Shown piece by piece: positions 8,893 to 17,303 of a stretch of 64,000 nucleotides of DNA; within the stretch, counting starts at the first letter, position 1, and every line of letters starts with the position of its first letter. Source of the stretch: Deinococcus hopiensis KR-140 (GTDB lineage Bacteria; Deinococcota; Deinococci; Deinococcales; Deinococcaceae); contig NZ_FWWU01000006.1 of assembly GCF_900176165.1 (NCBI RefSeq), forward strand, positions 372,001 through 436,000. The letters run 5' to 3'. The notes beneath the pieces were generated by a model. The model worked only from the letters and a program-made list of their open reading frames with translations, had not been told where the DNA came from and did no database searches. Both the position numbers and the translations under genes were made by a program.

Positions 8893-10401
8893 CTAGGTGC
8901 CGCAGAACGTGCGGTAGCAGGCCGTTGCCTCTGCGGGGGCCGGTTCGGTGTATTCGGCCTGATCCGGCGCTCCGTCGTAAGGCCGCCTGAGTGCCGCCAG
9001 CAGGCGGCGGAATGGGGCGAGATCTTCCCGTTCGGAAGCCGCTGCCAACGCTTCCTCCACCCGGTGGTTGCGTGGGATCACCGCCGGGTTGACGCGGCGC
9101 ATGCGCTCGGCCCGGACGCTCCATTCCGTGGCATGCCCGCCCCCGCTCTCCGCGCGTGACCGCCAGCGGTCCAGCCACGCGCCCGGCACCTGCGGCTCCG
9201 GGAACAGGGAGCGCAGCGGCGTCTCGTCGCCGCCCGCCGCGTCTGCAAGTCGGCGCCACCCGAGGGTAAAGTCCACCCGGTGTTGGTACAGCAACGTCAG
9301 CCAGTCTGCTGCGAGCGCGCGGTCCGCCTCATCGTCGCCCCCTTGCAGGCCCAGCTTCTCCCGCTGGCCTTTCAAAAGCGCGTCGGCGTACCACCCGGGG
9401 AAGGCGCCGATCACCTCGGTCGCCTGGCCGATGGCCCTCTTGACGGCGCCCTCGCTCTCCTCTCCGGCGATGAGCGGCAGCAGGGTCTCGGCCAGACGGG
9501 CCAGGTTCCAGCGCGTCACCAGCGGCTGGTTGCTGTAGGCGTAGCGGCCACCCTCGTCGATGGAGCTGAACACCGCGTCCGGGTCATACGCTTCCATAAA
9601 GGCGCACGGTCCATAGTCGATCGTCTCGCCGGAAATGGTGACGTTGTCGGTGTTCATCACGCCGTGAATGAATCCGACGTTCATCCACCCCGCAACGAGG
9701 GCCGCCTGCCGCTGGGCCACGCGCTGCAACAGGGCGAGGTACTGGCCCCCGGCGCTTCCGACGAGGTCCGGGTCATGCCGGGCAATGGCGTAGTCGGCAA
9801 GCTGCCGCACCCGTTCTGTTTCGCCGCGCGCGGCGAAGAACTCGAAGGTGCCCACCCGCAAATGGCTCGCCGCCACGCGGGTGAGAACGGCGCCGGGCAG
9901 AGGCTGCTGGCGGTAGACTGGCTCGCCTGTGGCCGCCACGGCAAGCGCGCGCGTGGTGGGAATCCCCAGCGCATGTATGGCCTCGCCGATCAGCACCTCG
10001 CGCAACATGGGGCCGACGGCCGCCTTGCCGTCGCCCCCCCTGGAGAACGGCGTGCGGCCCGAGCCCTTGAGCACGACGTCGTGGCGGCGTCCAAGCGGGT
10101 CGATGACCTCCCCCAGCAGCAAGGCGCGCCCGTCGCCCAGCTGAGGGGAGAAGCCGCCGAACTGGTGGCCGGCATAGGCCTGGGCGAGCGGTTCGGCCCC
10201 CTCAGGTACCTGGTTGCCAGCAAAGATCGCGGCACCTTCTGCCCCGTCCAGCGCTTCCGGATCCAGCCCCAGCTCAAGCGCCAGTTCCCGGTTGAAGAAC
10301 AGCAGGGCCGGTGAAGGAACGGAAGCCGGCTTCCAGGGCGTGTAGAAGCCCTGCAGGTCCCGCGCATAGGTGTTGTCAAAGCGGAAAATGGAGGCCGACA
10401 T
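8893..10401 (-). CDS. selO: SelO (YdiU) protein adenylyltransferase
   Basis: A 502-aa pseudokinase-fold enzyme that transfers AMP from ATP to protein hydroxyls and is linked to redox homeostasis. Visible signatures are AYAGHQFGGFSPQLGDGRA near residue 75-95, VLKGSGRTPFSRGGDGKA (nucleotide loop and Lys), the catalytic region FIHGVMNTDNVTISGETIDYG (Asp and DYG) around residue 235, and a C-terminal Cys in FCGT like the terminal Cys/Sec of SelO proteins. Length matches the bacterial family (about 480-500). ATG at 10401 is the only good start. It is monocistronic, with repeat B directly after the stop. Confidence 0.95.
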   Translation of the reverse strand: MSASIFRFDNTYARDLQGFYTPWKPASVPSPALLFFNRELALELGLDPEALDGAEGAAIFAGNQVPEGAEPLAQAYAGHQFGGFSPQLGDGRALLLGEVIDPLGRRHDVVLKGSGRTPFSRGGDGKAAVGPMLREVLIGEAIHALGIPTTRALAVAATGEPVYRQQPLPGAVLTRVAASHLRVGTFEFFAARGETERVRQLADYAIARHDPDLVGSAGGQYLALLQRVAQRQAALVAGWMNVGFIHGVMNTDNVTISGETIDYGPCAFMEAYDPDAVFSSIDEGGRYAYSNQPLVTRWNLARLAETLLPLIAGEESEGAVKRAIGQATEVIGAFPGWYADALLKGQREKLGLQGGDDEADRALAADWLTLLYQHRVDFTLGWRRLADAAGGDETPLRSLFPEPQVPGAWLDRWRSRAESGGGHATEWSVRAERMRRVNPAVIPRNHRVEEALAAASEREDLAPFRRLLAALRRPYDGAPDQAEYTEPAPAEATACYRTFCGT

Positions 10402-10659
10402 GTCAAACAGTCTGACGCCTGCCCAACGCCTTGCCGGACCCAGCTCACAGTTCTGATTCTTAAGGCGCGGAAGTGGAAGGCCTGGACCACCCTGTTGTGC
10501 AGGTTCCCCTCACGGCCAGAGCGGCGAACGCCACACCGGCGTACCGCCCCTCTCCCCCGGAGTGGCGGAGGGTGGTGGCGGGTCTCGTCCAGTTCAGCCC
10601 CCACATCCAGCGGTGCGTCCATGCGCCAGGCCAGCAGCAGCGCCGGAGCGGGGCAGCAT

Positions 10660-10802
10660 AAGGACTCCGGTTCATCCCTGACGAAACCACGGGCCAAGCT
10701 GGGCGGACGTGCAACGCTGCGCCGCAGAGCGCCCAGGAAAAACGGCGACACAGAGGCGCCGAAGCCCCGGAGCGGACGTAATGGATGCTCCGGAAACCAT
10801 AT
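10660..10802 (-). repeat. Repeat family A, copy 3 (inverted)
   Basis: Minus-oriented member. On the plus strand it runs GACTCCGGTTCATCCCTGAC, then GGCGGACGTGCAACGCTGCG, CAGGAAAAACGGCGACACAG, and ends GATGCTCCGGAAACC. The inner TGGAATCACCGAAG block is shortened. Confidence 0.75.
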
Positions 10803-11480
10803 AGGGCGGCGCCGCGGGCCGGGGCCAGAGTTGTTGCAGCCCGTCGGGTTTCAGCAGGGCCTCCAGGCGCGGCCCAGTTGTCACCAGGCCCAGGTGTCGC
10901 CAGGCCCTGTGGCCGCCCAGGCAGGCACCTCCGGAGGTGCCCGGGTCTGCTCGCCTGCCAGGCGGTGCGCCGCTCCCAGGTCCACACCCCGACGGCGTGC
11001 CCCGAACCCGTCGGGTACGGCTCCGAAAGATCCAGGGCGGGTGAAGGTTGAGGCGCATTCCATCACGATATTCAGGACTGAACCGTTACAGTTGAAGACG
11101 TTCCACAATTTGACCGGCCGCGTGTTGCCGGAGGATCCGCTTTCCCAACCTTCCCGTTGGGAAACGCTTTCGTTGGCCCTGGACGTGGGTCCAGCCGAGT
11201 CGCAGCGCCTTTTGCAGGTGAATACAGGGACAGCCCCCGGCAGCGCTCGCCCTGGCCCAGTCAGGCCCTTGCGGGGGAGACAGAGAGGATCACCGCCGGG
11301 CGGCCTTATTCCATGGGGCCCGGTCTGGAGCGCTGCCCGGCAAAGGGACCACACTCTGCGCGTGGGAGATGGCCTTGTCGGCGGACCCACGGCCGCGCAA
11401 CCATTCAGGAGGACCACCAGCCCAACAGCGCCTCGCCCCACTCTTGGTGGGCCGCTGTGCGCCTTCTCCGGAGCCGCTGC
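10803..11480. other. Region without a clear gene
   Basis: Minus-strand fragments between 10803 and 11058 (GHRAWRHLGLVTTGPRLEALL and PDGLQQLWPRPAAPPY in one frame) look like the C-terminus of a lost gene. 11059-11480 has no coherent frame and no recognisable motif. CCTTCCCGTTGGGAAACG near 11150 is a weak inverted repeat. Confidence 0.4.
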
Positions 11481-11482
11481 CC

Positions 11483-12502
11483 TCAGCCGGGCGAAACAGG
11501 AACGGGCGCCGCTGCGTCGAGCAGGTCTTCCGCCTTCAGCTCCTCCCACAGGGCCGCCGGGACGGAGGTCCGCAGGAAGGCCAGATTCTCCTCCACGCGC
11601 TCCGGAACGCGCCCAGCGATCAGAACGCTGGCCACCACCGGATGCGCGAGGGGAAACTGCAGCGCCGCCGCCTGAATCGGAACGCCGTGCCGCGTGCACA
11701 CCGCCTGGATGGCCTGGGCGCGGGCGAGCGCCGCGTCGGGTGCAGGCGCGTAATTGTACCGGGCCCCCGGATGTGGACTGGCGAGCAGGCCGCTGTTGAA
11801 CACGCCGCCGATGACCACCTTCACGTCCCGCGCCGCGCAAAGCGGCAGGAACTCCCGCAGCGGCTCCTGTTCGAGCAGGGTGTAGCGTCCCGCGAGCAGA
11901 AAGAGGTCGAAGTCGCCTTCCCGGATCAGCTCCGCGGGCATCTGCCACTGGTTCATACCCGCGCCGAAGGCGTGGATGACGCCCTGCTCGCGCAACTCGT
12001 GCAGGGCCCGGTACGCTCCGCCCATCAGTTCACGCGTGCCGACGCCCACAGCGTCCGGATCGTGAATCAGCAGGATGTCCACCCGGTCCACGTTCAGCCG
12101 CTTCAGGCTGTCCTCATGCGAGCGCATCACGCCGTCGTACGAGTAGTCGTATGTGACGTTCCTGGCCGTCCGCACCTTGAAGCCCCGGGTGCCGTCCGGT
12201 TCGAGCTGGGTCGGATGCGGCGGGATGTCCTCGCGGAGCAGTCGGCCCACCTTGGTGGAGATTGCGCTTCCTTCCTGGCCGTGCAGGGCCTGTCCCAGGT
12301 GCTCCTCTGCGGTGCCGTAACCGTACCAGGGAGCCGTGTCGAAGTACCGCAGGCCCGCCTGCCACGCGGCCCGCAGCACCGCCTGCGCCTGTTCGTCGGG
12401 CACCGGTTCGTACAACCCCCCGATGGGTGCTGTTCCAAAGCCCAGCCGTGGGAGACTCAACTCGGTGGTGCCAATCTGGACGCGTGCCGCGGGATCGGTC
12501 AT
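11483..12502 (-). CDS. Aldo/keto reductase, sugar dehydrogenase type
   Basis: A 339-aa NADP-dependent TIM-barrel oxidoreductase. The catalytic tetrad is visible: Asp and Tyr in YFDTAPWYGYGTAE, Lys in AISTKVGRLL, His in DILLIHDPD. Sequence blocks LPRLGFGTAPIGGLY and ARNVTYDYSYDGVMRS match the L-fucose / D-threo-aldose 1-dehydrogenase and pyridoxal 4-dehydrogenase branch. The substrate is not decided by sequence. ATG at 12502 has GGAGGG upstream and gives the family's usual start (MTDPAARVQIG); an in-frame upstream start at 12544 is less likely. No operon partner. Confidence 0.92.
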   Translation of the reverse strand: MTDPAARVQIGTTELSLPRLGFGTAPIGGLYEPVPDEQAQAVLRAAWQAGLRYFDTAPWYGYGTAEEHLGQALHGQEGSAISTKVGRLLREDIPPHPTQLEPDGTRGFKVRTARNVTYDYSYDGVMRSHEDSLKRLNVDRVDILLIHDPDAVGVGTRELMGGAYRALHELREQGVIHAFGAGMNQWQMPAELIREGDFDLFLLAGRYTLLEQEPLREFLPLCAARDVKVVIGGVFNSGLLASPHPGARYNYAPAPDAALARAQAIQAVCTRHGVPIQAAALQFPLAHPVVASVLIAGRVPERVEENLAFLRTSVPAALWEELKAEDLLDAAAPVPVSPG

Positions 12503-12540
12503 GCCCCTGTTGTATCCCTCCCGGGGGTGTGGGCCGTGGG

Positions 12541-12954
12541 TCAAGTGGGGGTGTTGTCTTCAGGTTCGGGCTGGAACGCCCACCCAGGGAAAGGGGTGTA
12601 TTCGTCCTGCAAGGGCCAGGTCCGGCCGAAGTGGATTCGCCGCCGCTGGGCCGTCACTGCCTGCCCAGTGACGGGATGCAAGCCCTCCTTCCCGGAGTCT
12701 CCCGGTACGGCCCGGTCCCCCTTCACGGCCAGGCCAAGACCCCGTTGAAGTTGGCGCCCCGCCGATTCACCTGTTCTTGAAGGCGTGGACTGCGCGTCCA
12801 GCGGGGCCTGCGGGGTGTCCCCGGCGCGTCCCGCCACCGTATCCTTCACTTTATGCCATTCGTCCCCCCCTTCGCCCGGCTGTTCACTGGCTTCTTCTTG
12901 GCTGGAGCGGCGTTCAGCCTGGCGCCACCTTTGCGGGAGGGGGTCATGACGCAC
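12541..12954 (-). CDS. Hydrophilic unknown protein, start uncertain
   Basis: The frame ends with a convincing C-terminus (RRRIHFGRTWPLQDEYTPFPG). It can open at GTG 12954, but the strong AAGGAG at 12955-12960 is ideally spaced (7 nt) for an ATG at 12947 in another frame. That ATG encodes only MTPSRKGGARLNAAPAKKK and about 14 more residues before a stop. The best reading is one small gene with a single frameshift near 12850, or a short upstream peptide coupled to the longer one. No known family. Confidence 0.4.
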   Translation of the reverse strand: MRHDPLPQRWRQAERRSSQEEASEQPGEGGDEWHKVKDTVAGRAGDTPQAPLDAQSTPSRTGESAGRQLQRGLGLAVKGDRAVPGDSGKEGLHPVTGQAVTAQRRRIHFGRTWPLQDEYTPFPGWAFQPEPEDNTPT

Positions 12955-12979
12955 CTCCTTGTTGCGGCAAAATGGTGGT

Positions 12980-13219
12980 ATGAAGACGTGCCGTGAAGAA
13001 GTACTCGCTGTTGCTCGCATCCTCGTCAAGCAACGCGCAGACGGCACCTTTACCGCTCAGGAGATCGTCGCCGCCATGCGCGAATACGGCACCAAGCACC
13101 TTGACACCACCATCCGGCGTCACGTCTCCACCGAGATGTGCATCAACGCGGTTGGACCGAACGCTGCCAAGTACCACGACTTCGAACGTGTCGAACGGGG
13201 ACGCTTCAAGCTGTTGTAA
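12980..13219 (+). CDS. Small winged-helix protein (DUF7669-like)
   Basis: 79 aa: MKTCREEVLAVARILVKQR, then GTFTAQEIVAAMREYGTKH, TTIRRHVSTEMCINA and FERVERGRFKLL. The pattern of a helix, a helix-turn-helix and a beta wing ending in a GRFKLL strand resembles the DUF7669 DNA-binding family as I recall it. It is divergent from the gene ending at 12541. It opens the cluster of small winged-helix genes that runs to 16441. Confidence 0.7.
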   Translation: MKTCREEVLAVARILVKQRADGTFTAQEIVAAMREYGTKHLDTTIRRHVSTEMCINAVGPNAAKYHDFERVERGRFKLL

Positions 13220-13338
13220 GCCCCCGCGCCCGCATCAGCGTGGCCAGACGGCCGGCGCGAGGCCAGTGCGCGGAATCACAGGTCACTGCGACCCTCATGC
13301 CAGTCATTGGCGAAAATCGAGACTAAGCTGAATAGAAG

Positions 13339-13554
13339 ATGCCCAGGTATCAGTCTGAAATTCTCGGTGTGATGCAAAGTCTGCAAGGGCAACGCGCAGA
13401 TGACTCGGCCATTGTCGCCGACATCGTGGTCGAGATGTGCAGGCGGTACCCCCTGAAATCCAGCGCAACGTTCCGCACTGCCGTCAGCAACATGTACCGC
13501 GCCCACGTTATTGAGCGTGTTGGAAAGGGCCTCTACCGCGCGACCTCAGGCTGA
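13339..13554 (+). CDS. Small winged-helix protein, paralog 1
   Basis: 71 aa. Shared pattern with 14120, 14818 and 16441: YxxEIL near the N-terminus (YQSEILGVMQSLQ), a middle helix (DIVVEMCRRYP), a recognition-like helix (FRTAVSNMYRAHVIERV) and the wing motif GKGLYR. ATG at 13339 lies 9 nt after TAAGCT (13324-13329) with no ribosome-binding site, suggesting a leaderless mRNA. Likely DNA-binding; targets unknown. Confidence 0.65.
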   Translation: MPRYQSEILGVMQSLQGQRADDSAIVADIVVEMCRRYPLKSSATFRTAVSNMYRAHVIERVGKGLYRATSG

Positions 13555-13692
13555 CCCCCGGGGAGGCGTGCCGGGCAGCGTGGGCGCCGCGAGGCGGCGC
13601 CCACCCCTTGACCACGCCGTACGGGTAGAAACAGGAGCCACCGCGTTCACCTGAACGGCTGACGCTGCACGTACCGGAAACCCTGGAACGTA

Positions 13693-13842
13693 TACGGTTT
13701 GCGAATCATCCGTTCGGTCCCCTCCGCTTCGGTGATTCCACGCTTCCGGGTCACCGTTGTTCCTGCACGCTCTGCGGCGCCGCGTTGCACGTCCGCCCAG
13801 CTTGGCCCGTGCGTTCATCAGAAATGAACCGGAATCCTTCTC
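13693..13842 (+). repeat. Repeat family A, copy 4
   Basis: Contains ACGGTTTGCGAATCATCCG, CTTCGGTGATTCCACGCTTC, GTCACCGTTGTTCCTGC, GCGTTGCACGTCCGCCCAG and AACCGGAATCCTTC. It lies 140 bp downstream of the gene ending at 13554. The interval 13843-14119 carries a short coding relic FHGALSAVVTEYV...GMYRIQ (about 13940-14010) that looks like the C-terminal half of another winged-helix paralog. Confidence 0.8.
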
Positions 13843-14119
13843 AGCGCGTGCCCTGGAACGCCAGCACCCTCAACAGACCGTACGTACAAAAGACAGTGAA
13901 GAAATCCAGCCCCGGCATCTCCATGGAACACGCAGCGGATTTCACGGTGCTTTGAGCGCAGTGGTCACCGAATACGTCACCCAGGGCATGTACCGCATCC
14001 AGAAAGGAGAGGGGCGAGGGCGTCGTGAGGCTCCCGACCCGTCGTCTGGAAGCTCTAGCGCCCAGCCGTCTAGAAGAAGAATTCTTAGAGCGGCGTTCCT
14101 GTGTAGAGTGTCCAGCATT

Positions 14120-14347
14120 ATGAACTCTTTTCACAAGAAATACGCGTCTGAAATTCTTGCCCTTGTCAAAGAACTGCAGGATCGACAACTCACGAACACC
14201 GTTTTGATAGGCGACCTGATAGAGAACATCCAAAACCGCTACCTCAATGCGTCCACACAAGCCATTGGCAGCGTCCTCTCCGCTCTGGAGAGGGATGGCT
14301 GCCTCAGCCGTCCGGGCACCGGGCTTTACCGCCTGCCACACTACTGA
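14120..14347 (+). CDS. Small winged-helix protein, paralog 2
   Basis: 75 aa, MNSFHKKYASEILALVKELQ, LIGDLIENIQNRYLN, AIGSVLSALERDGCLSRPG, GLYRLPHY. The residues YxxEIL, ELQ.R and GLYRLP align with the other members of the cluster. ATG at 14120 lies 10 nt after TAGAGT (14104-14109); no Shine-Dalgarno is seen. An in-frame extension upstream reads through repeat A and is rejected. Confidence 0.65.
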   Translation: MNSFHKKYASEILALVKELQDRQLTNTVLIGDLIENIQNRYLNASTQAIGSVLSALERDGCLSRPGTGLYRLPHY

Positions 14348-14355
14348 AGTCGGCA

Positions 14356-14780
14356 TCACTCCGCTTCTTCCAGCGCCGCCAGGAACGCCGGAACGCAAAG
14401 CCCCGCCAAGAGAAAAGCGGCCGGCTGTACCCCTGCGGGTAAACCCACGCCAGATGCGGTGAAGTCCCCAGGCGGCCTGGCGTCGGCCGCTGTACCCCTG
14501 CACCTCGCAGCAGGCGAGGCAGCGGGCGCGGGATACCGTGCGGAGGCACGGACAATGCCGCCTCGCCCTTCTCCCCGCAAGTGGTGCAGCCGCGCTTCCC
14601 TGCCTTCCAGATGGGTTCGCAGCGCCAGAACAGCAGCGGGCCGGTTTTGCATGTACGCCGGTGTATCGGGACGTACCTCCCAGAGTCGGTCCCGGGGCAA
14701 CGATGCGAACCGGGTCCGGTGCCAGCTCGGCGATCCGGTAGAGCGAGGGCAGCACGGGGCGCCCATAGACAGAAGGCATG
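14356..14780 (-). pseudogene. Unassigned coding remnant, frameshifted
   Basis: Minus-strand frames join into one plausible protein: MPSVYGRPVLPSLYRIAELA and PDPVRIVAPG in one frame, then LWEVRPDTPAYMQNRPAAVL and ALRTHLEGREARLHHLRGEG in the next. A single-base indel near 14690 would restore continuity. I do not recognise the family. It occupies the gap between two winged-helix genes. Confidence 0.35.
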
Positions 14781-14817
14781 TCATAAAAATGAAGGAACCA
14801 TTAACTACGCTGGAGGC

Positions 14818-15207
14818 ATGCAGCAACCGTTCTACGAATACGGCGCTGAACTCCTGACGCTGATGAAGGAGGTGCAGAATCGCCACCCCGATAGCCCCGT
14901 GGTGATTGGTGATCTGCTGGAGCTCATGCGGCCCCGACATCCTGAGGCAACTGCAAGAGCCCTTCGTAGCGCCGTCTGCACGCTCAAGCGAGAAGGGCTT
15001 GTTGAACATCAAGGCCCCGGCCTCTACCGCTTTCCCCCACTAAATCCGGAGTCACGGCGCACCGCCTTCTTGACCTATGGCGACGCGGCGTGTCAACCCG
15101 TGCCGAACTTCCTTGAGCCTCCACTCCACGGTTTCCCCGTGTACTGGGTTGCGCACTCCATGAGGCGCTCCCCGTACCCTCAGCACGTGCCTGAGCCAGC
15201 AGGTTAG
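14818..15207 (+). CDS. Small winged-helix protein, paralog 3, with extended tail
   Basis: The first 78 residues (MQQPFYEYGAELLTLMKEVQ, VIGDLLELMRPRHPEATA, LRSAVCTLKREGLVEHQ, GPGLYRFPPL) match the other cluster members closely. Where they stop after GLYRLP, this frame continues for about 50 residues without similarity, probably because the ancestral stop was lost. TACGCT ends 6 nt before the ATG, the leaderless arrangement. Confidence 0.7.
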   Translation: MQQPFYEYGAELLTLMKEVQNRHPDSPVVIGDLLELMRPRHPEATARALRSAVCTLKREGLVEHQGPGLYRFPPLNPESRRTAFLTYGDAACQPVPNFLEPPLHGFPVYWVAHSMRRSPYPQHVPEPAG

Positions 15208-15268
15208 CAGCCCGCCTGCCCCCAAGCACCCCCTCCTCCAGCAACGTCTCGCGCCACTCCTGGTCCAT

Positions 15269-15440
15269 ACGGTGTGCGGGTCATCCGTTTCGTCCCCTCT
15301 GCTGCGCCGCGTTGCACGTCCTCTCCGCTTCGGTGATTTCACGCCTCTACGTCACCGTTGTTCCTCCACGCTCTGCGGCGCCACGTTGCACCTCCGCCCA
15401 GGTTGGCCCGAGATTTCATCAGAAGTGAACCGGAATTCTT
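15269..15440 (+). repeat. Repeat family A, copy 5 (with internal insertion)
   Basis: Starts ACGGTGTGCGGGTCATCCG and ends ACCGGAATTCTTGG. Between the start and the TTCGGTGATTTCACGCCTC block it has about 25 extra bases (CTGCTGCGCCGCGTTGCACG) that duplicate the family's own core, so this copy arose by partial duplication. Confidence 0.8.
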
Positions 15441-15442
15441 GG

Positions 15443-15467
15443 CAGCCCCGCTTCGGCGGGGTTTTCC
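15443..15467 (+). terminator. Rho-independent terminator
   Basis: GCCCCGC TTC GGCGGGG stem with a GTTTTCC tail, directly after repeat A copy 5. It could end transcripts coming from the 14818 gene. Confidence 0.6.
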
Positions 15468-15763
15468 TGGCCAGGAGGTGGGCTTGTGCCGAAGAAAGCA
15501 CCCAAGCGCGCCTGCCACCATCTTGAGCAAACTCCCCGACGCGCGCCGTGCCCACCCCACAGGCCAGGAACGGTGTGGTCCGAAGAGGACCATATGGAAA
15601 ACGTTTGAGCAGCAGGACAGGAGCAGAGAGCCGTTTTCTCTGCGGGAGCCCGGCCCCGGACTTGCGCTGGTGCTGCGAGCCTTGGGCCGAGCGACAGGAT
15701 GGGCCGGTGATCTGAAGCGGAACACATTATTAAGCCTCCATAAGGCCTACGCTTTGGAGGCCA

Positions 15764-15967
15764 ATGAAGCACTTGAAGCCCGAGGAGCTTGTCTCCTACT
15801 TTTACTTTGCACAGCCCGAAAAGTCGAAGCGCTTCAGCGAACTGGACTTCGTTCGCCTCATTGATGATCTGGGGGTGGAAACTGCAAATGAGTTCAAAGC
15901 AATTATCGTTCGCCACCTTCACGAGGGGCGCAACCTCCACGTGATCCAAGCCCTCCTCGCTGCCTGA
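15764..15967 (+). CDS. Small unknown protein, 67 aa
   Basis: MKHLKPEELVSYFYFAQPEK, SELDFVRLIDDLGVETANEF and IIVRHLHEGRNLHVIQALL. Helical, acidic-to-neutral, no known family. A TTTGGAGG ribosome-binding sequence precedes the ATG and pairs with GCCTCCA 20 nt upstream, so the site can be sequestered in a hairpin. A strong terminator follows at 15990. The upstream 15470-15720 has no clear gene. Confidence 0.6.
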   Translation: MKHLKPEELVSYFYFAQPEKSKRFSELDFVRLIDDLGVETANEFKAIIVRHLHEGRNLHVIQALLAA

Positions 15968-15989
15968 CGTAAACTGATTCCTGATCAAT

Positions 15990-16025
15990 CTGCACACCGT
16001 CCCAAGGGGCGGTGTGCAGGTTATT
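15990..16025 (+). terminator. Strong Rho-independent terminator
   Basis: Ten-base perfect stem CTGCACACCG / CGGTGTGCAG around TCCCAAGGGG, followed by GTTATTT. Ends the 15764 gene; repeat B copy 2 begins right after it. Confidence 0.75.
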
Positions 16026-16027
16026 TG

Positions 16028-16138
16028 TCCAAATGGAGCCGTAGGGGGTGCGCTTCCATCCGCGGCTCCATTCTCCCCGGTTGCGCATTCACGTTCGCTG
16101 GGCTCGGTCAAAAGGAGTCTCCCTTTTGACAAATTCTC
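16028..16138 (+). repeat. Repeat family B, copy 2
   Basis: Hairpin arms AAATGGAGCCG and CGGCTCCATT around a GGGGGTGCGCTTCCATC loop, then CACGTTCGCTGGGCTCGGTC, AAAAGGAGTCTCCCTTTTGA and CAAATTCTC. The two arms differ from copy 1 in matching ways (GGAGCC/GGCTCC in place of GGCGCC), a compensatory change that argues for selection on the hairpin. Confidence 0.75.
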
Positions 16139-16213
16139 TGGACGCCTTCCGGTTTGTCACGAAACAGACGGAACCCGTTTCTCTCCTGCTCGCTCTGCTT
16201 AGCGCAGTGGGCC

Positions 16214-16441
16214 TTATTGAGGAGGCAAGCGGTAGAGGCTGGGACCAAGATGCTCGATCAACCCTTGCCGTTTGAGCCTGCTGACGGCTGTTCGGAGGGT
16301 GTCTCCCGTTATTTCGGGATGCCGCCGACGCATCAGGTCCAGCACATCTCCACTCAGCACGGTGGCGTCGGGACGGCGGCTCTGCAATTCCTGAAACAGG
16401 GTCAGGATCTCAGCGCCGTATTTTTTGGACGATTGCGGCAT
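16214..16441 (-). CDS. Small winged-helix protein, paralog 4
   Basis: 75 aa from ATG 16441: MPQSSKKYGAEILTLFQELQ, VLSGDVLDLMRRRHPEITG, LRTAVSRLKRQGLIEHLG, LYRLPPQ. Closest in sequence to the 14818 protein (GD.L(D/E)LMR.RHPE.T shared). A clean TATACT box ends 6 nt before this ATG, so the mRNA should be leaderless and the upstream GTG at 16447 unused. It faces the rest of the cluster. Confidence 0.75.
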   Translation of the reverse strand: MPQSSKKYGAEILTLFQELQSRRPDATVLSGDVLDLMRRRHPEITGDTLRTAVSRLKRQGLIEHLGPSLYRLPPQ

Positions 16442-16521
16442 ACTCACAGTATATTTAATAAAATCTTCATCTCTGTAAATTTCCTTAAACGCGGCGCTGT
16501 CTCATGACGCCCTTGCTGTCT

Positions 16522-16695
16522 TCAGGCCCTTTGAACGCGAATGTCGGCGGTATCGCACAGATCTTCCGTTACTTTCCAGGTATCAGCGGAGCCAATCAGG
16601 ACGTCGCCGACCTCCCTCGACAGGGCCAGTTCGGTTTGTCCGTCGGGCTGACGCTGGGTGTGGAGGATGTAGGCGTTGGGCAGGAAGTAGTCCAT
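16522..16695 (-). CDS. Small unknown protein, 57 aa
   Basis: MDYFLPNAYILHTQRQPDGQ, TELALSREVGDVLIGSADTW, KVTEDLCDTADIRVQRA. Compact, likely all-beta then helix, no known family. TAAGCT lies 6 nt before the ATG at 16695, again leaderless. It is just upstream of the 16441 gene and in the same direction. Confidence 0.6.
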   Translation of the reverse strand: MDYFLPNAYILHTQRQPDGQTELALSREVGDVLIGSADTWKVTEDLCDTADIRVQRA

Positions 16696-16789
16696 GTGCA
16701 CAGCTTAATAAAAACTCAATTTAAGGACGGTCCCCGGTTTTTGAGAGGCAGTCCTTCGCGAGGCCCTTCCTCTCTGACCGTCTGGTCAG

Positions 16790-17303
16790 GTTGATGTCGG
16801 TGCGTGCCAGTGATGCGGAAAAGAAGCCGCTGGAACAGGTGCGCACCATGCTCGAATCCGACAGGTGTGTCTCAGTGCCTGTAGCGCAGCCAGAAGCCGA
16901 GGGATTATTGGTTGCCTACCCCAGGCAGCCTTCAGGCGGGAGGTACAGGCCCTTTCTCCAGCGCTGCGGCGTGACTTGAAACGGCTGTGCGTGACTGCCT
17001 TGAGTCCTGACTCCAAACGTGGCATCGCGTAGAGCTGAGGCCGGGAGTTTTGGCCTGCACAGTGCCGGAGCTTCGGGCGTTGATCCAGGAATACGGTCCG
17101 ATGGAGCAGCAGCGCCCTCGTCTTCGGAGCAAGTGCGGCTGCACAAGAGCGGGGACACGCACACGCTGATCGGCCCAGCCAAGCGCAAAGAGGGCGGGGA
17201 AGTGTGGGCGGAGTCCGTCCAGAACGCCTAGAGCTGGCGCTTCAGCCGTGAGACCTGGGACTTCGGGACGGCGTTCGGGCGGCTGGGAGGCGGTGCTCAA
17301 TGA
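16790..17303 (+). pseudogene. Unassigned frameshifted gene upstream of a PadR-like gene
   Basis: Coherent pieces lie in different frames: RASDAEKKPLEQVRTMLES, VPELRALIQEYGPMEQQRPR, RLHKSGDTHTLIGPAKRKEG, then after a TAG at 17229 SWRFSRETWDFGTAFGRLGG, ending in GAQ with an ATGA overlap onto the next ORF. Several frameshifts and one nonsense codon. Family not recognised. Confidence 0.4.

Noticed and set aside
13757..14119. Extending the 14120 gene upstream to 13757
   Set aside because: The extension reads through repeat A copy 4 and a remnant, while TAGAGT 10 nt before ATG 14120 marks the probable start.
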